A program made the position numbers and the translations under genes. From Tigriopus japonicus (taxonomy: Eukaryota > Arthropoda > Copepoda > Harpacticoida > Harpacticidae), in the NCBI GenBank assembly GCA_010645155.1, contig CM021315.1, forward strand, positions 3,447,308 to 3,511,307: a stretch of DNA of 64,000 nucleotides. Direction: 5' to 3'. This document shows positions 42,301-57,300 of the stretch, in pieces. The notes beneath the pieces were generated by a model. That model was given only the letters and a program-made list of their open reading frames with translations, was not told the DNA's origin and did no database searches. Within the stretch, counting starts at the first letter, position 1. Each line of letters opens with the position of its first letter.

Positions 42301-45300
42301 ATTAGTAATTTTTTAAAACGAGGATCAATAAATATTTTCAAAAAACATATTTTTCTCAAAAGATAATTGAAACACAGATGACACAATATTTGGACACAAA
42401 TTAGTTCAAGAAAACGTTTGAAATGATTAGGTTGGCATTTTTTAGCTCTTGAGAATTCCCTCATCTTTACTCGTGAGGAGTTTCGAACCAAGAGTTCTGC
42501 CATTTTTGACTCTGAAGTTTATTGCATTGTTGTTAAAAAGGGGAGGTTGTATTGAACTTTTTGAAAAGACCTAAACAGGGACAATTTGGCAACACTCGAA
42601 CTAGTTCGATTTCGAGTTCCATCCATAGTTATAAAAATGAATTTCGAGTTGGCAGTGCTGCCATATTTTATGGTAGATAAGGTCTATTGCCTGTTGAAAA
42701 GCTTAGTTGTGGTCAGATTTTTGACCCTAAAAACCAAAATGGCAAAACTCGGCCATTCGAAACTCATCACTTAGAGCCAGGATTTTTAGGTGAAGAAAAA
42801 AGCCAAAAAAAGTGGTAAATAGGTGAAGAAAATAACCAAAAAAAGTAAAAAAAAGGTTCTTATTGTGCGCCTTTTACAATAGAAGCACTTACATTGGTGA
42901 ACGTATTGGAATGTTGAAGTATACCGAGGTCACCCTGAGAATCCCGATTCACCTGACACGCTTTTTATCCTTATTTGAGACTGTTGGAATTTCTATCGGA
43001 ATATATAATGTGAAGTATTATTGCCGTTGACTACCTCAGCAGCCTCACACTGCATGATGCAGTCGGCTACGATACCACGCCCACACCACATTCTTACCAA
43101 GTTGTGCCATTTGAACCATCATTTTCAACATGGACAAGTTTACGAGCTTGTCATTTGAGGCGCCAAATTTGATTGACTCACAAAACCTCCAATGCGCTGT
43201 TTTTTTGCGCAGTGCCCAGAAGCCAATTCTTTAAAAAATGAAGAAGTTAGATAAATGCACTACCAACCTTTTCTTTGGAAGGCCAATGGAAAAAAATAAT
43301 TGTAAATTTTACTCCTTTCTACATTTTTCAAAGAACTGCCTCTAGCCTCTTGAAATTAAATGTGAATTTAAATCAATGCCCTTGCTTAGAAATAGTATAA
43401 ATATGACCATTTTTCACTAAGTTAGAAATCACTTTCTCTAAACCAGGTGGTAAATGTTGTAAATCTCGGCATTTATTAACCTTTTGTCCCAAAAAGTGTC
43501 AAAAAAAATATTTTTTTTTGCTAAAAAGGGCAAAAAAAATTTTTCCATCAAAAGCAGTAAAAAAGGTGAAAAATTATTTTCTAATTTTTCACCTAAAAAT
43601 CTTGGCTCTACTCATCAGTAATATTTACTGTGCTTTGAACTAGGCTTGTTAAGTTTTTTTAAGCTTCTCCTTATCACCGCTTTCACTTCTTTATCAGTAG
43701 TGTTCTGATAACGCTTTATTTCCATGAGTATCTTTATATAATTCTATGCCATGTGCAGACTCTTGTAGTAATAGTGCTCTACTGCAACTCATAATTCTCC
43801 TAACTCACCTCAATGTCCAGATTTCCGGAATTTTTGCCTAGCTGTACAGTTCTGCATCCTTTTATTCCGGTGGATCTCTGGAGATTCAAATATTCGGCTT
43901 TAACCAAATTTCAAACTTTTACTTTTATGCCTCTTTCCTTCGAGCTTGAGTATTCTGATCAAAAAGAAGGTAGTTTCTTCCTTTTTGCAGGCAACAAGAT
44001 AAATTTTTACCAGTGAAACTAAGTTCTAATTTACCACGCAAGTTTGCCCAAAAGATATGATCAATGTTGGATAAATGGACATTATCCGTCGTGTATCGGA
44101 TTGTAATTTTTTGAAATATTGTATATCGAGTTATTCTCGTGTCAACAGACGCCATAAACTAATCGTTAATTTCAGTTAGTGTTATGGTGAACGAATGTAA
44201 ACCTATACATTTACATTGTGTTGGCACAAAGCATGACTTTATTTGTTGTCTAAATATTTTTGAAGTAAATCAATCACAACCAAAAAGCAAAATTTTATGT
44301 GCTTACCTTTGTTGGTTAGACAATTCATTGGTGGAGAAAGATGCCCTGAAAAATAAAACACAACTTGTAAAATTGTAGCTTCTTGAAGTAAGCACAAATT
44401 TTTCATGCCTTGGCGAGCAGGGTTGAAAACAAGCTTTGAAATATTGGATAACGTTTTTGAGACCTTCCATTGCACTTATTCTGATATTTTCTCCTAATCA
44501 ATGAATACTCGGCATCCGATTAGAAAGCCCGGCTTTATCTCCTTATCATGGAAGATAACAATCATGTCCAAGCCTTTTATGCCCTCATGAAATATCAGTG
44601 GACTCTCTTTTATTAATCTCGTTCCAAGGATACATTTGAAAGCCACCAATCCTTCTTGGGCTCAAGTCCACCCTAAAAAAATTGCGAATCGTGATAGAGT
44701 GTAGAGCGAAGGCCAAGGCCCACATGTGGGCCCAATGGTGATTCTTGTTGGGCCTAGGAGCTATGTGGAAAGACCAGAATAGTGGGCCCAAAAGCCATCG
44801 ATGAGCTCACAGCTCTCTGATCGTTTATTTGTGGGCCCTCATAGCCATCAGCTAGTGTTTGATGGGCCCCAGATAAAACGACATCAAATTTTATGGACCC
44901 TTGCCCAAAATCTGTTTTGTTCTACCTTTCTCCAAAATAAAATAAAATTGATGAAATCAACTCTAAGGGAAATAATTCGAAGGGTCTTCAAAATACGAGG
45001 GGTATCCAAACTAAAGATAGACTAGGCTTGTTAGTCGGTTAAATGCGCAATTTTTGAGTTAATGTAAATTTCGAAATGAAGATTTACCTTTTGTGAGCAG
45101 GTGTTATTTCACAAATTTTGTTGCTAGATAAGTTTCTTCGAAGCTATGATTTAATTAGACAAGGTATGTTGGGCAACCCCTGCATACGTAGAAAATAAGT
45201 GTCAAGAGCGAGCAACATGGCAAAGAAACCTTACAGGGTAGGGTTGATCATGTCTTTGATCGAAACTTATCATTCTTTCTCTACAAGTGTTCACCTAATA

Positions 45301-48300
45301 GCGATATATGAGTATAAGCAACAATTTTACTTTTAGAAATATTGTATTTTGACAAGTTTCTTGCTCTTGACGTCCAGTTTTGGAAACGTTCAGGGGTCGC
45401 ACAACATACCTAGTTGAATTAAATCATAATTTCGCACAAGTTTGTCTAACAACAAAATGTATAAAATAAAACGTATTCACAAGAGATAATTTCCTCATTT
45501 CCTTTACTTCCTTTCCTTTTTTTGCATATATAAAAAAATCGTGCAACAAAACGAATTACAGGCCCTGTCTACTTATAGTCTGGATACCCCGGCCCACGTA
45601 TTTAAGAAAACGGTCGAAAAATTTTGTAGCGACCGACGTCATTACCCACGGTGTTCCGAATGGCTTTTTAGGTTTGAATCCAAATACCCAAAGACATCAT
45701 GGCACTTTTTGGACCCACAATGCAATGGGGAAAAACTTTACTTTTATTGTATTATATAAGTTTAGGCCCTGGGAAAAAGATTTGGACCTACGATTGATAA
45801 AATTTTCAAATTCAATGACTGCCTCTATTTTGAACAAGGAACTGCTTTGAATGATGGATAGAGCGGGGATTAAAAGTTACCACACGTTTTACTCAAACTT
45901 TATAGTCTACCGAACAAAAGTTGCCAAAAAATAAATAAAAATCAATCTAAAAATCGAGGACAAATAAATTACTTCAAAACCAAATAGAAAATAAGTAATT
46001 AAAAAAACTTTAAAATACATTTATATAACAATAATAATTTCAAACTATTAGTAGAGCCCTGTTTAATTTTTTATTCAAAATTTGAAACGCAGCTTGTCTC
46101 ACAGATAGAAACACAAAGTATAAACTCTAGGTAAAAAAAACGGCAACACGTTTTAATTTGTCGCATCCTTAATGTCCACTTATCAAAACCAAATAGAACA
46201 CAAGTAATTAAAAAGATACTCTTTATACACTTACAAAAATATAATAATTTCAAACTATTAGTAGAGCCCTGTTTAATATTTCATTTAACAGCTTGACTCA
46301 CAGATAACATACTGTACATAAAGACACAAACTCTAGGTAAAAAAATACGGCGACACGTTTTATTTTGTCGCATACTTAATCACCAAGCGAGTTATTCCGA
46401 CAATAAATCTCGCAACCTAGATTGTTAGTGTCGAATGGAAGATCAGAAAGTACTTACTTCCTTACTCTTACTAAGTAAATTGTATACCTCTGGAAGTTTA
46501 GTACACAACTCTTATTGTACAAACAAATTGTACCACCTCACTACAACCACCCCTTTTCAAATAAGACCATAGGCACCATTCCATCCAAAGCTCATCATTA
46601 GGGCCCGGAAAAATATGTTTTGTTGTAGAGCAGAAATTCTAAACGTTTCAAGCAGCAAAGTCAGCTGACCCTACGTTGTGAAATGTCTGTGATTTCGGCT
46701 CCACAGCAAAAAAAAAAATATTTTTCGGGCTCTACTTATCAATCCTTCCTCCCAACCATTTTTGAGCTTTTCAGGGACGGCGTCACAAAATGTGCCAGAA
46801 TGGTTTCTATTTTTTTTCACCGGGCTTCCTGAGAAACGAAAAAATAAGAGTCCTGACTTCTTGTGTCAGTCAGCACCGTTATTACCATTACGTGCCGAAT
46901 GGCTTTATTAGAGCCCGCCCAAACCCAAAGGCCAAAAGCGAGTGAGAAATCAGTTAATCTGGCCGACTTTCATCTATCTAACTAGGCGTCGACATTACTC
47001 CATCTTACCTTGAATATTCATTAGTTACATGGAAGGTTTGTGGGCGAACCCACTTAGCCAAATCCTTTCTCGTGGGTGTTAGAAGAGACGCTAGAAATCA
47101 TCCCCCCCATTTTATGAGCCCCATTCCGTCATTGACAAATTCTGGATGGATGTTGTTTCTTCAAGTTCCTTTGTTCTCGGATAATTCGTGTACTGATGGA
47201 GGCTTTAACGATGTCGTTTACATTCTACATTTTGGCCCTGAGTCACGATTCCTTCATACGCAAGTGACGATTCTAATTGGGACAAAACTCAAGAAAAGGT
47301 GAAGTGAAGCCCATGAAACCCTTGTAACTTGACGCATTCGTCTATTGGCGTCATTTTTGTGGATGCCTACGTAGTTGGTTAAATGTCTTGAAATGACTCG
47401 ATGAACGGTGTCAATCGACGATTTTTGTTTTGATCGATGGGTTCGAGAAAGAAATATGTTTTTATAGTGATGAGTTTCGAACCAAGAGTGCTGCCATTTT
47501 TGACTCTGAAGTTTATCGCTGTTAAAAAGGGGAGGTTGTATTGAACTTTTTGAAAAGACCTTAACAGGGACAATTTGGCAACACTCGAATTAGTTCGATT
47601 TCGAGTTTCATCGATAGTTACAAAAATGGATTTCGAGTTGGCAGTGCTGCCATATTTTACGGTAGATAAGGTCTGTTGCCTGGTGAAAAGTTTAGTTGTG
47701 GTCAGCTTTTTGACCCTAAAACCAAAATGGCAAAACTGCCAAAAATCCAACTCGAAACACATCAGTAGTTTTTTAAGAAGTTATGAAATGAAGCAATCTT
47801 TCGGCGAAACAGGAAGTTTCAGTAAAGCATAGTATTTATTGATCAGGAAGGAAGGTGCTATGATCAAAAAAGTTTTCAAGAAGGCATTTTGGCGGTTGCG
47901 GATTTTTTATAGCCACTACAGCCAATACTCTGTAAACAAATATATCATTGATTCGAAATTTTGTCTGCCAACAAAATACTGTTGTTGGCATATCTGGACA
48001 ACCATTGTACAGGAAAAGTATTTGAAAATGTATCTCAACCTGCTTTAAAAGCTGCTAGGGAATTAGCCCTTTGCACACACAAGCATTAAATGATAATTTT
48101 TGATCAAGTATATTCAATTATTTTTTTGCTTTGTTTCATGACTTCAAAAAAGGTTTTTTTTTTCCTTTTAGCTCCATTTTAATGCTTGTTTGGTTTAAAT
48201 TTTCTTTGGGTCAAAAAAATTCCTCGAGTATATTTGTAGTTCAAATAAAAGAGCTACTGAATGTAATGTATGTTTTAGTTAATAATTCCACGTTTTGGTT

Positions 48301-51300
48301 TTTCGTTGCCCAAGTAAAAAGAATTTAACAGATATTTTTGCCATGAATTTATGAAGAAAGGAAAAAGGAGCAATTTGATACATGTAACGCTTTCCCACGA
48401 TTCATAAACATGGTCAATTTTTGAGAGCCAAAAATTTTCAGACTGACCCTGAACATGAAAAAATCAAAACTAAAAAATGAGGTGTTTTGTTTTTCTGAAA
48501 TGACTCCTTGACAATGGAATTCTTGCAAAGAGTGAACTATGAAGTCAAACTTACGCTTGTGAACAAAAAGCTGTGCAATTTTTACATTGACCATTACTCA
48601 TGCAACCCATTTTTTCTTTTTTCGTTGCAAAATGGATCGAATATAAATTACGCACTTAGCATGATTAACATTCAAACTGTATCATAAAAGTCTTTCTGCT
48701 TTGAAAGATTTCCCTCTGAAACAGGGGTCAAATTGACCTACGTAATTTTCAAAGCTTCTTGATCAAACTTCAGAAGAGCAAATGTCAAAGACTAATTGCA
48801 AATTGGATTTACCCCCATCAATCGTCAAATGAGTCCGATGTTCAAAAGCTTCTCTAAAATAAAAAGAACCGTCTCAAAAAAAAATCAATCGGAGAGATCA
48901 AATTTGTGATGGATTTTTGACGAGAATGGCAAAGATTAACGAGGGCTTGCCCATTTGGTTGGGTTTAGCAATGATATGCCAAGATCTTGGGGAAGACTCC
49001 CATGAAATATTTCGACACGGGATTGGGGGAATAGATCATCTGTCGTATTCTTCATTCATCCCGACTGAAAATTAGGCACCAATTCTAAGCAATTTGAAAG
49101 TTTCTAGGGCTTCCGTCTTGGTCATCATGCAAGATGTTTGTCGGCTTCTTTCCTTTAAAGCTTAGACGCCTCAACTTTCAGCATTCAAAATGTTTAAACG
49201 TGACTAAACACATCGTAAAACAAGTAAAGATGGCTGATACAACAACACTCAACCATTTTACTAAGGACCGTTATTCTTTTATGATTATTAGAATCTTCCT
49301 CCCTCGTGTTTGATTTGATTGAAAGATTCCATAGTTCCAAAGGCTTTTATTTAGGGGCTGGAATTTTAGGCGAAATATTTTTGGATTTGCTCAAATTTTT
49401 TATCATTCATTAATTTAAAAAAATCCCTCCNNNNNNNNNNNNNNNNNNNNNNNNNNNNNNNNNNNNNNNNNNNNNNNNNNNNNNNNNNNNNNNNNNNNNN
49501 NNNNNNNNNNNNNNNNNNNNNNNNNNNNNNNNNNNNNNNNNNNNNNNNNNNNNNNNNNNNNNNNNNNNNNNNNNNNNNNNNNNNNNNNNNNNNNNNNNNN
49601 NNNNNNNNNNNNNNNNNNNNNNNNNNNNNNNNNNNNNNNNNNNNNNNNNNNNNNNNNNNNNNNNNNNNNNNNNNNNNNNNNNNNNNNNNNNNNNNNNNNN
49701 NNNNNNNNNNNNNNNNNNNNNNNNNNNNNNNNNNNNNNNNNNNNNNNNNNNNNNNNNNNNNNNNNNNNNNNNNNNNNNNNNNNNNNNNNNNNNNNNNNNN
49801 NNNNNNNNNNNNNNNNNNNNNNNNNNCAGGAGCCAATCTGCAACACAATAGAGAAAATATGAAAAAGAGGAAAAGGACGAGAGATAAGATTTCCAAAATT
49901 TGAAATTTAGAAGTCAAGAAAGGGAAACTTTATAAGAGAAGGTAAGTCACAATACTATTCAATTTTTAGATATTTTCAGATAAATATAGATCATGTTTTT
50001 AGTGGTTGGATTTGTATTCATAATGATGTAATTACAGTTGAAATGCCAATGACATGACAGGTCTGATTGTAAGAAATTTGCATTCAACCTGGTTTAAAAC
50101 TTTAAAATTAAATCACATTTGATGTCAATTTTTTTTCTTAAATAGTTGTTCGTTTCCCGCACATACAGTACTAGATTTTATATTTTAGCTCGTACCTTTT
50201 GTCCGTTATTTTTTCACATACTATTCCTGCCTATACTTTGATCAACATCTCGTCACAAGCTGACACCACATAACATTGAGCGATCACGATGCTCATTATA
50301 TGAACCAAAAGGGGCAACCCCCGATTTCCTTGTAATACCAAATCCCTTTCATGAAATATCCAGAGCATTAGCGACTTCTTTGAGTCTCAGATTAATCTTT
50401 ACGATCTGGTGGCTCGTTCAACTTGCGTTTTTTCGGTACTTGAGAGCACGGTTTCTTGTTCGAGATCTGACACAAAGACGACGAGCCATAAATTTGGTTG
50501 CTTCACCATTGGGCTTGCCAATAAATTGGAACCACAGAGGTCACATGGGCCTTGGTCGGGGATCTCGCCTTGATAAACAATGAGTGTTTAAGTCTGTGGC
50601 ATTCACGAGCGTTATCAATAGCAAAGGTCAAAAGGTCGGAGAAGTGAGGTCGAGAATGTGTAACAAGCGTTCATTCCATCCACTGAAGGTAAAAATGAGA
50701 CTTTTCACCATCATCAAGATACATGGTGAAGTTATCAAGATCAGTTTGGTTTTATGCATCAAGTACCAGAATCGGGAAGGAATGAACGTAGAGTAGTGTA
50801 CGTGGGGTATCCAGACTATTGGTAGACTGGGCTTGTAACTCGTTGAAATGCACGATTTTGGGAATAATGTAGAAAATAGAAATGAAGATTCAGCTCTTAT
50901 GAGCAGATATTATTTCGCATATTTTTTGCTATGCAACCCTGTTCGAACTTATGATTGAATTAGACATGCTAAGGTAAGTAAGGTTAGACAAAGCGACCCC
51001 TGCACGTTTAAAAAAATGGACGTCAAAAGCGAAAAACTCATCAAAGTCCAATATTTTGGAAAGTAAAGGTGTTGTTCTCGCTCATATCTTGATATTTGGT
51101 GAACCCTGGTGGAGACAATATGATAATTTTGGTTTTGAAAGGTACTTGATTTTGTCACGTTGGTCGCTTTTGGCGCTAAAGCTATTACAGTGTGCGGACC
51201 TAAAATCTGAACAAATTTGTAATGAGTCTAAACGCATCAAGATCAGCTAAGTTTTAGAAGGCAGTTGTTGCTTAGTAGAAGAGAGGTTGGTTGCTATAAT

Positions 51301-54300
51301 TTTAGTTTTGATAAAAGAAACGGCTGTCAATTGATATGTCAACATGAAAGACCGCATCAGACATAGGTGCATTGATTTGCTCTGTGCTGGCCTCACTGTT
51401 GATGACATTGCCAGTATTGTTGGGATCTCCTGCATCATTGTGGTTGCAATTAAGAAGAGGTGGGAAGACCAGGGCACCACCACCATCAAAAGTTTTCTCA
51501 TGATTGTACTTGATGAAGTTAATATAGATGCACTTTGTCCAGGTTTTATGTCCACACACTGTATGTATACAGGGGTTCGTCTAACACGCCTTGCCTAATT
51601 AAATCATAACTTCGAACAAGTTTGCCTAACAACAAAATTTGTAAAATAGCATCTGCTCATGAGAAATAAATCTTCATTTTCAATTCAAAGATTGATCCAA
51701 AAATCGCGTATTTAAATGAGTTACAAGCCCAGTCTAGCTTTAGTCTGGACATCTCTCGTACAAGTGATTGATTTATTGCCCTAGATAGGAGGGTTTTCAA
51801 ATCTACGAGTGCATCAAAATGTAGTCGTTAAAAGAGTCAAGCTTCAAGAGATTAAATTGGTGATTGATAGTTGCGGAAATTGTCAAAATTGAAAAGCAAA
51901 AAAAAAGTATCAATTTCATGTTATGAAAATATGTTTTACTTAATCTAATGCGGTCAAATCTTCATTAAGAGAGTACCCCATAAAAATTGAACCAGTTAGT
52001 TACAACAATATTTCTTTGTCTCTGTATAAAGTGAACAAAATAATGCTGTTAATCATGTTTGTTAAATTTAGAGTTGATTTTTTTTGGTGGGCTATGGATT
52101 TTTTATTACAGCTACAAAGAATGGGATTCCCTGTAAAGAAAATTAATCATTACAAAAAATTGAAGATTACAATTCATATTTTGGAGCTTGATAGTCTATT
52201 GACATTTCAGGTTTGTTTCAATGCCTAATTATTGTTGTTGAACATACCGTAGACCAATCAAAAGACATAGATCTTGGTTCAGTTTCTCAAATTGGGTTGG
52301 ATTTAAGTGGAGTACTAGTGTGTATGTATTTTGACATTTTTAGGCCAAAAATCGGAACAAATACGGCCAACTTTTATTTTTATTCCACATTAAGAGAAAT
52401 AAAATTTTGTCTCAGAGAATTATAATCACTTCAGTGGAGATAAAGTCTTTTGAGTTCTTTCTCTCTAAAACCCAGAATTTCGTTACAATTTTAAATGTGT
52501 GCTTTTTGTAACGGTTTCACGATTTGATCAAGATGAAACTCAAGCGGGAATTCAAAGCATTTGGATGGAAGAATAAAAGAAGAGCGAGGTTAACACGAAA
52601 CTCGTGACCTCAAAGTGGAGAGTACTCAAATATCGATCAAACGAGTACCTTGCAAATATGAGTGATCTCCCTTGACAAGGTCATAATCAAAGCCTTGATG
52701 TACGGAAGTGATTCAAAGCAATTGTGATGTGCCTATTTTGAATTTTGTCAAAAACTGCTTCGATATTGCCCTCAAAATCGATGTCAGATGGCTTTTTTGG
52801 CCATTTGCAAGATCTAGAAGAGAGGGAGGAAGAAAGTTGGATGGAACTGATTGAAACCATCCAAATGCGTCTCGGCCCATCGTTTTTGCTTCGCTCTAAC
52901 CAAATGATGCTTCTGCTCAGTCTCTATTCTGAATTTTATGATCCCTTTCCTTCGAGTTCAAAAGTCGCAATAACTCAAAGACAGAATTGATTTGGGATTC
53001 GGTGTTTGAATGTATCCTTAGATCCTTGAACAAGTAACTTGCTATGACGCTTATTTTGGGAAAGAGAAATTAGCAATTAGCATATTTCTTGGTAATTATT
53101 TGGTACAAGCAAAAAGGCGCTTCCAAAGAACTCATCTCGTTTGAGCAAGTACGTTTATTGCACACGCTCTTCTTCTTGGTTAGCTTTTCACTCTCAGGTT
53201 CAAGTCTACTATTACGAGATATCTCCAGGGTAAGATCTTTATGCCCTGTCTTGACTACTAGTTTCTCGTCATACAAGGACTTGAGGTTGATCAGAAGACA
53301 CTCTATTTCATAGTCGTGCTAAGGGTTTGAATATTTCCATTGGAAGTTTGTCCAAATACGTAACACTCAAAACTAAATTATTGGAATTAAAAAGTCAAGC
53401 CTGTTTTATATATTATGTGTCTGGGATCTAAAAAAGTTGTTATGAGGAGTGTTAATGCAAGTCTTTTATTATAAGAACAAGCGAGTGCAATTTATGGTTT
53501 TTGACAAGGCTATATAAAAATTTTTCCCATATTTTGTTTAATTGGATTTTTTGTTGCGACTTTATTTACGTTTATTTTATTCTTTCATTTTATCTTTGAG
53601 CTGAAGTGCTCTGCAGGCAAGACTTTTCATTTGATGCTTCAAATTCTTAATTCAAAGCTCTAAAACAACTTGGTGCAAAAATGCTTCTGAGTACAAAAAT
53701 AATGTTGTTGCTGACCAATAGTATTAGCTTGTATGTTTTGTCTACATCAAGGCACGCCACATGCATGCTTCCAATATTGATTTCAGGCTAGATAGGGCAT
53801 TATTTTACTAAAGGTATTGTTAAACATCTTCATAGAAGATAATTTTCATTTGGTATTATTTTAAAGGTATAAGGGTGTTAAAAAGGTCGAAAAAAGGTGG
53901 GAGTCAATTGTTGATGTATGCTTGAAGTATGCTTCTCCAAACACAAACATTTGACCTATTGTTTTTCTTTGATCGCGCCAAAGTGTGTTACAAGCATGCC
54001 TCCTACTGTATTTTAGACCATTATTCATCTAGAATTTTAGGCTTGGCCCCCCGATAAGTATAACCCAATATACATATGACGTCAGTTGTCAAATTAAAGA
54101 CTGGAAAAAGTCTGAAAGTCAGTTGATGAAGTATGATTGAAGCATGCATCCCCAGGCACATAACATATGACCTAATATAATCATTTCTAGCTTTGACAAC
54201 TACAACTGGAACAAAAAATATCATTAACAAACTCAAGGGGGTGTTTTAAAAATTAGCAAATAAATTGACATGTTATTAAGTCAGCGAAAAGTTTTTCAAA

Positions 54301-57300
54301 ACGACCAACTTTGAACGTAAGTGTCTCTAAGAAAACGGAGCATAAAGGAGGCAAACGCTTGGTGGTTTCATCCTTTTCCTGTTTAATGGGCACACAAGGC
54401 AATATTTCTCTTTCTATAGGATTTGAACACAACCAACAGCTGCGCTCTGTGTTTCTTCGCGTTGAACATGGCTCAGGTTTTTTTCTTCTTTTCCCCTTCG
54501 TCAAATCCAGATGTTTTGGCACTTATTAGGCAATCCACAAAGCTAATTGTTTGCGTTTATTCTCCACCCCCGATGCAAGGATTTTTGTAGGTAAAAGGCC
54601 ACCAAACCCATCCAAGGGTGGGCAATTACCTCGTTACTCTTCTGCCCAAATTATGTGGGAGATGCAATTTACATAGTGGAGTAGTTGATGGGGTCTTCTC
54701 AAGTGCATCGGTGTCATTCGAGAACTCACACCCACAAGTTTACACAACAATGACTTACCACAAAAGTATTCTTTTCAACGTTTTACAGAAGACATTTTTC
54801 TCGCTCTCAATTTCGTGTGGCAAAATAGAATCCCAAAGTTCTGGAGGCGAAATATGCAGATTTCTTTTCCCCTTTTTTAAGCTCTTGGCCGCAAAACCGC
54901 AATCTTTGGATTGACTGTGTGTTCTCAATAAATCACGTTTCTTTGTTACAAGTTCCAGTAAGTACGTAGCGCAAGTGCAAGACCGATTTTGGCATGGGAA
55001 ATTGAATAATAATTCACTTTCATAAGAACTCCAAATCGGCTTCTTTCAAAGTTTCCCCTAACGGAAGTCAAAGTCTTAATGATGTTGGTGAAACTGTCGA
55101 CTCTATGAGAGGGCACAGTAATGATGCTATCTCGTCACAACCATAAACCATCAATCCATCCATTCCTTCATCCTCTGAAAACCCAGGAATCCATCGCTGA
55201 AGGTGTAAATGGTTCATCATACTGAGGATTTACCTGCTACTAAACGGTGTCGAAATTTGGTCCTCAAGCACAAAAGATCAAAGATAGATTAGGGGGTAGG
55301 CAGGCGGTTTTGAAAAAAGAGCAATCTTGTTCATAGATATGAATAGGTGTGGAATTGAGAACGTGGCAAGTAATAGGAATCTTGGGAAGATTTACTCAAT
55401 CTTTAGTTATCTTGTTGATTTTGATTCCTAGATATTTCTTTCGATAACAAAGTCGTGTGTTTCTGTATAAAAAAATCACTTGTTTTTTAGGAAGTAAGTG
55501 TCCATTGTGCCAATTAAGTCTATAGATTAATATTAATAAAAAGAAATGAGATATTTTTGGCCCTACAAGATAGCACTTCATTTTTTACGAGAAAATTATG
55601 TGTTGATCATTTTTTGGCGGATTTGTTTTCTACTGTCAGGGTGACCAAATGTTTATTGCAAAACAATGTTTCGCTTGTTTTCCACAGTTGCTCTTGTTGA
55701 TTTATGTGTTAGTGTGAAAATGTTATTGAATGGAAAAGAATGAGTAATAATTGAATAAACCAAGAATTAAAATTCCTCCATACCCTGGATGACTTCAAAC
55801 CTTAACATGAAATCCTCTGAATAAGCGTCAGAACGTTGAATGATTTACCATAAATACATCTCAATGTCACTAGCCATATAAATCATTCTTGGTCTCCAAG
55901 TAGGAAAGATTTAAATTGCCCTACAAAACCATATCAAGCAATTTTATTACTTTATACCATCCACGTTCAATGTATCCATCACAACAGAATCACCATAACC
56001 TCTCCAACCATGTACAGATTCCGATCTTGTATCACACGATTGACCTTGTGAAGAAGCACGAAGGTGTGTAGTATGTGTGAGATACGAATTCCCGTAACAA
56101 AAGACTCCACACCATCCCCAAAAATGGCTCAACATCGATCTCGTGACAGTTCAAGAAAAGAGAGGAGAATGGGGAAACCCAGAAGACGAGTGTGACATGG
56201 AGTTTTCGGGTGAAAGTTTCCGACTCCCGAAACCCACCAATTCATTGCTCCTTTGCAAAAGCATTCATAACATTTCAACATCTCCGAATAATGAGACCAT
56301 GCCATGCGTACCATGCATATAAATTCCAACCAAACCAATGGTCGAATGAAGGGGGATCGACAAAATGGTCGGTTTTCGAAAAATCTCCCCTCCATTGAGA
56401 ATTGGGGCCAATTGATATTCAATCAATTCATGTCTTGCTTGAACCTAGCAATTTGATGCTGAAGGAAAGAATGCATTTCGAGACGTTATTACTACTCTGA
56501 ACGAGTCCTAATTTCAGGCAGTTCACCGTTTGGTAATGAAAGGGACAAGGTAGTAATTATTAAAGTCACACTAACTTGAAGTTAAAGAGGATGCCTTTTT
56601 TGGAGAGGGGGGATTGAGGGTGCATGTATTTTTATTCATCTAACCAACTAGCCATTACTGATGATTGGTTGATGTGATGCATTTTTATAACAAATGTTTG
56701 TTAGCATATCACAGTTCTCCAGAATGACAAACGGAAATGGTCTCAAGAGACTTGTCAATTTGCTTTTGGCTTTTCAACTTTATTTTACTATTGCGCCTTT
56801 TAGGCGTGCAGTTAGGATATGGGTTTGTTAAGATACTTTAGGCGTGGCCAACAATTAGTATACTTTGCTTTGTTAATAGTAGTAATGATCGAGCTAAAAA
56901 ACTTGTTCAATAAGTTCAAACTTTGGGCAAATAAATTCACGTTAATAAAAATGCAAATGGCTATTCAGTGTGGATAGTGAAGTAATAAGGTTCAGCAGAC
57001 CCATCGAATGTGAAAATTACCAAATTGCTTCAATTATCAAAAAATGTATCTTTTTTCATATATATACTAAGAAATTGATGTTTTATTGTTTACCAACTCG
57101 GTCTTTCTTGTTTGAAAGCCCATGTACTAATTAGTGCTTCAACCATATAAACAGTGTCACCATTTTTTATCTCGAGCTCATGTCCCGAAGTTATCTTCAA
57201 GTTAGGCTATGTTACACTTTTTGATCTAAAAGCCTAAACAAGGAACAATGTGATAACACTTGTACAAAAACTGTTTGTTCACGCCAATGCAAAGTTTGGA

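Noticed and set aside
47379..47762. A 127-codon minus-strand frame and an 85-codon plus-strand frame
   Set aside because: Both lie almost wholly within MITE copy 2 and recur, broken, in copy 1.
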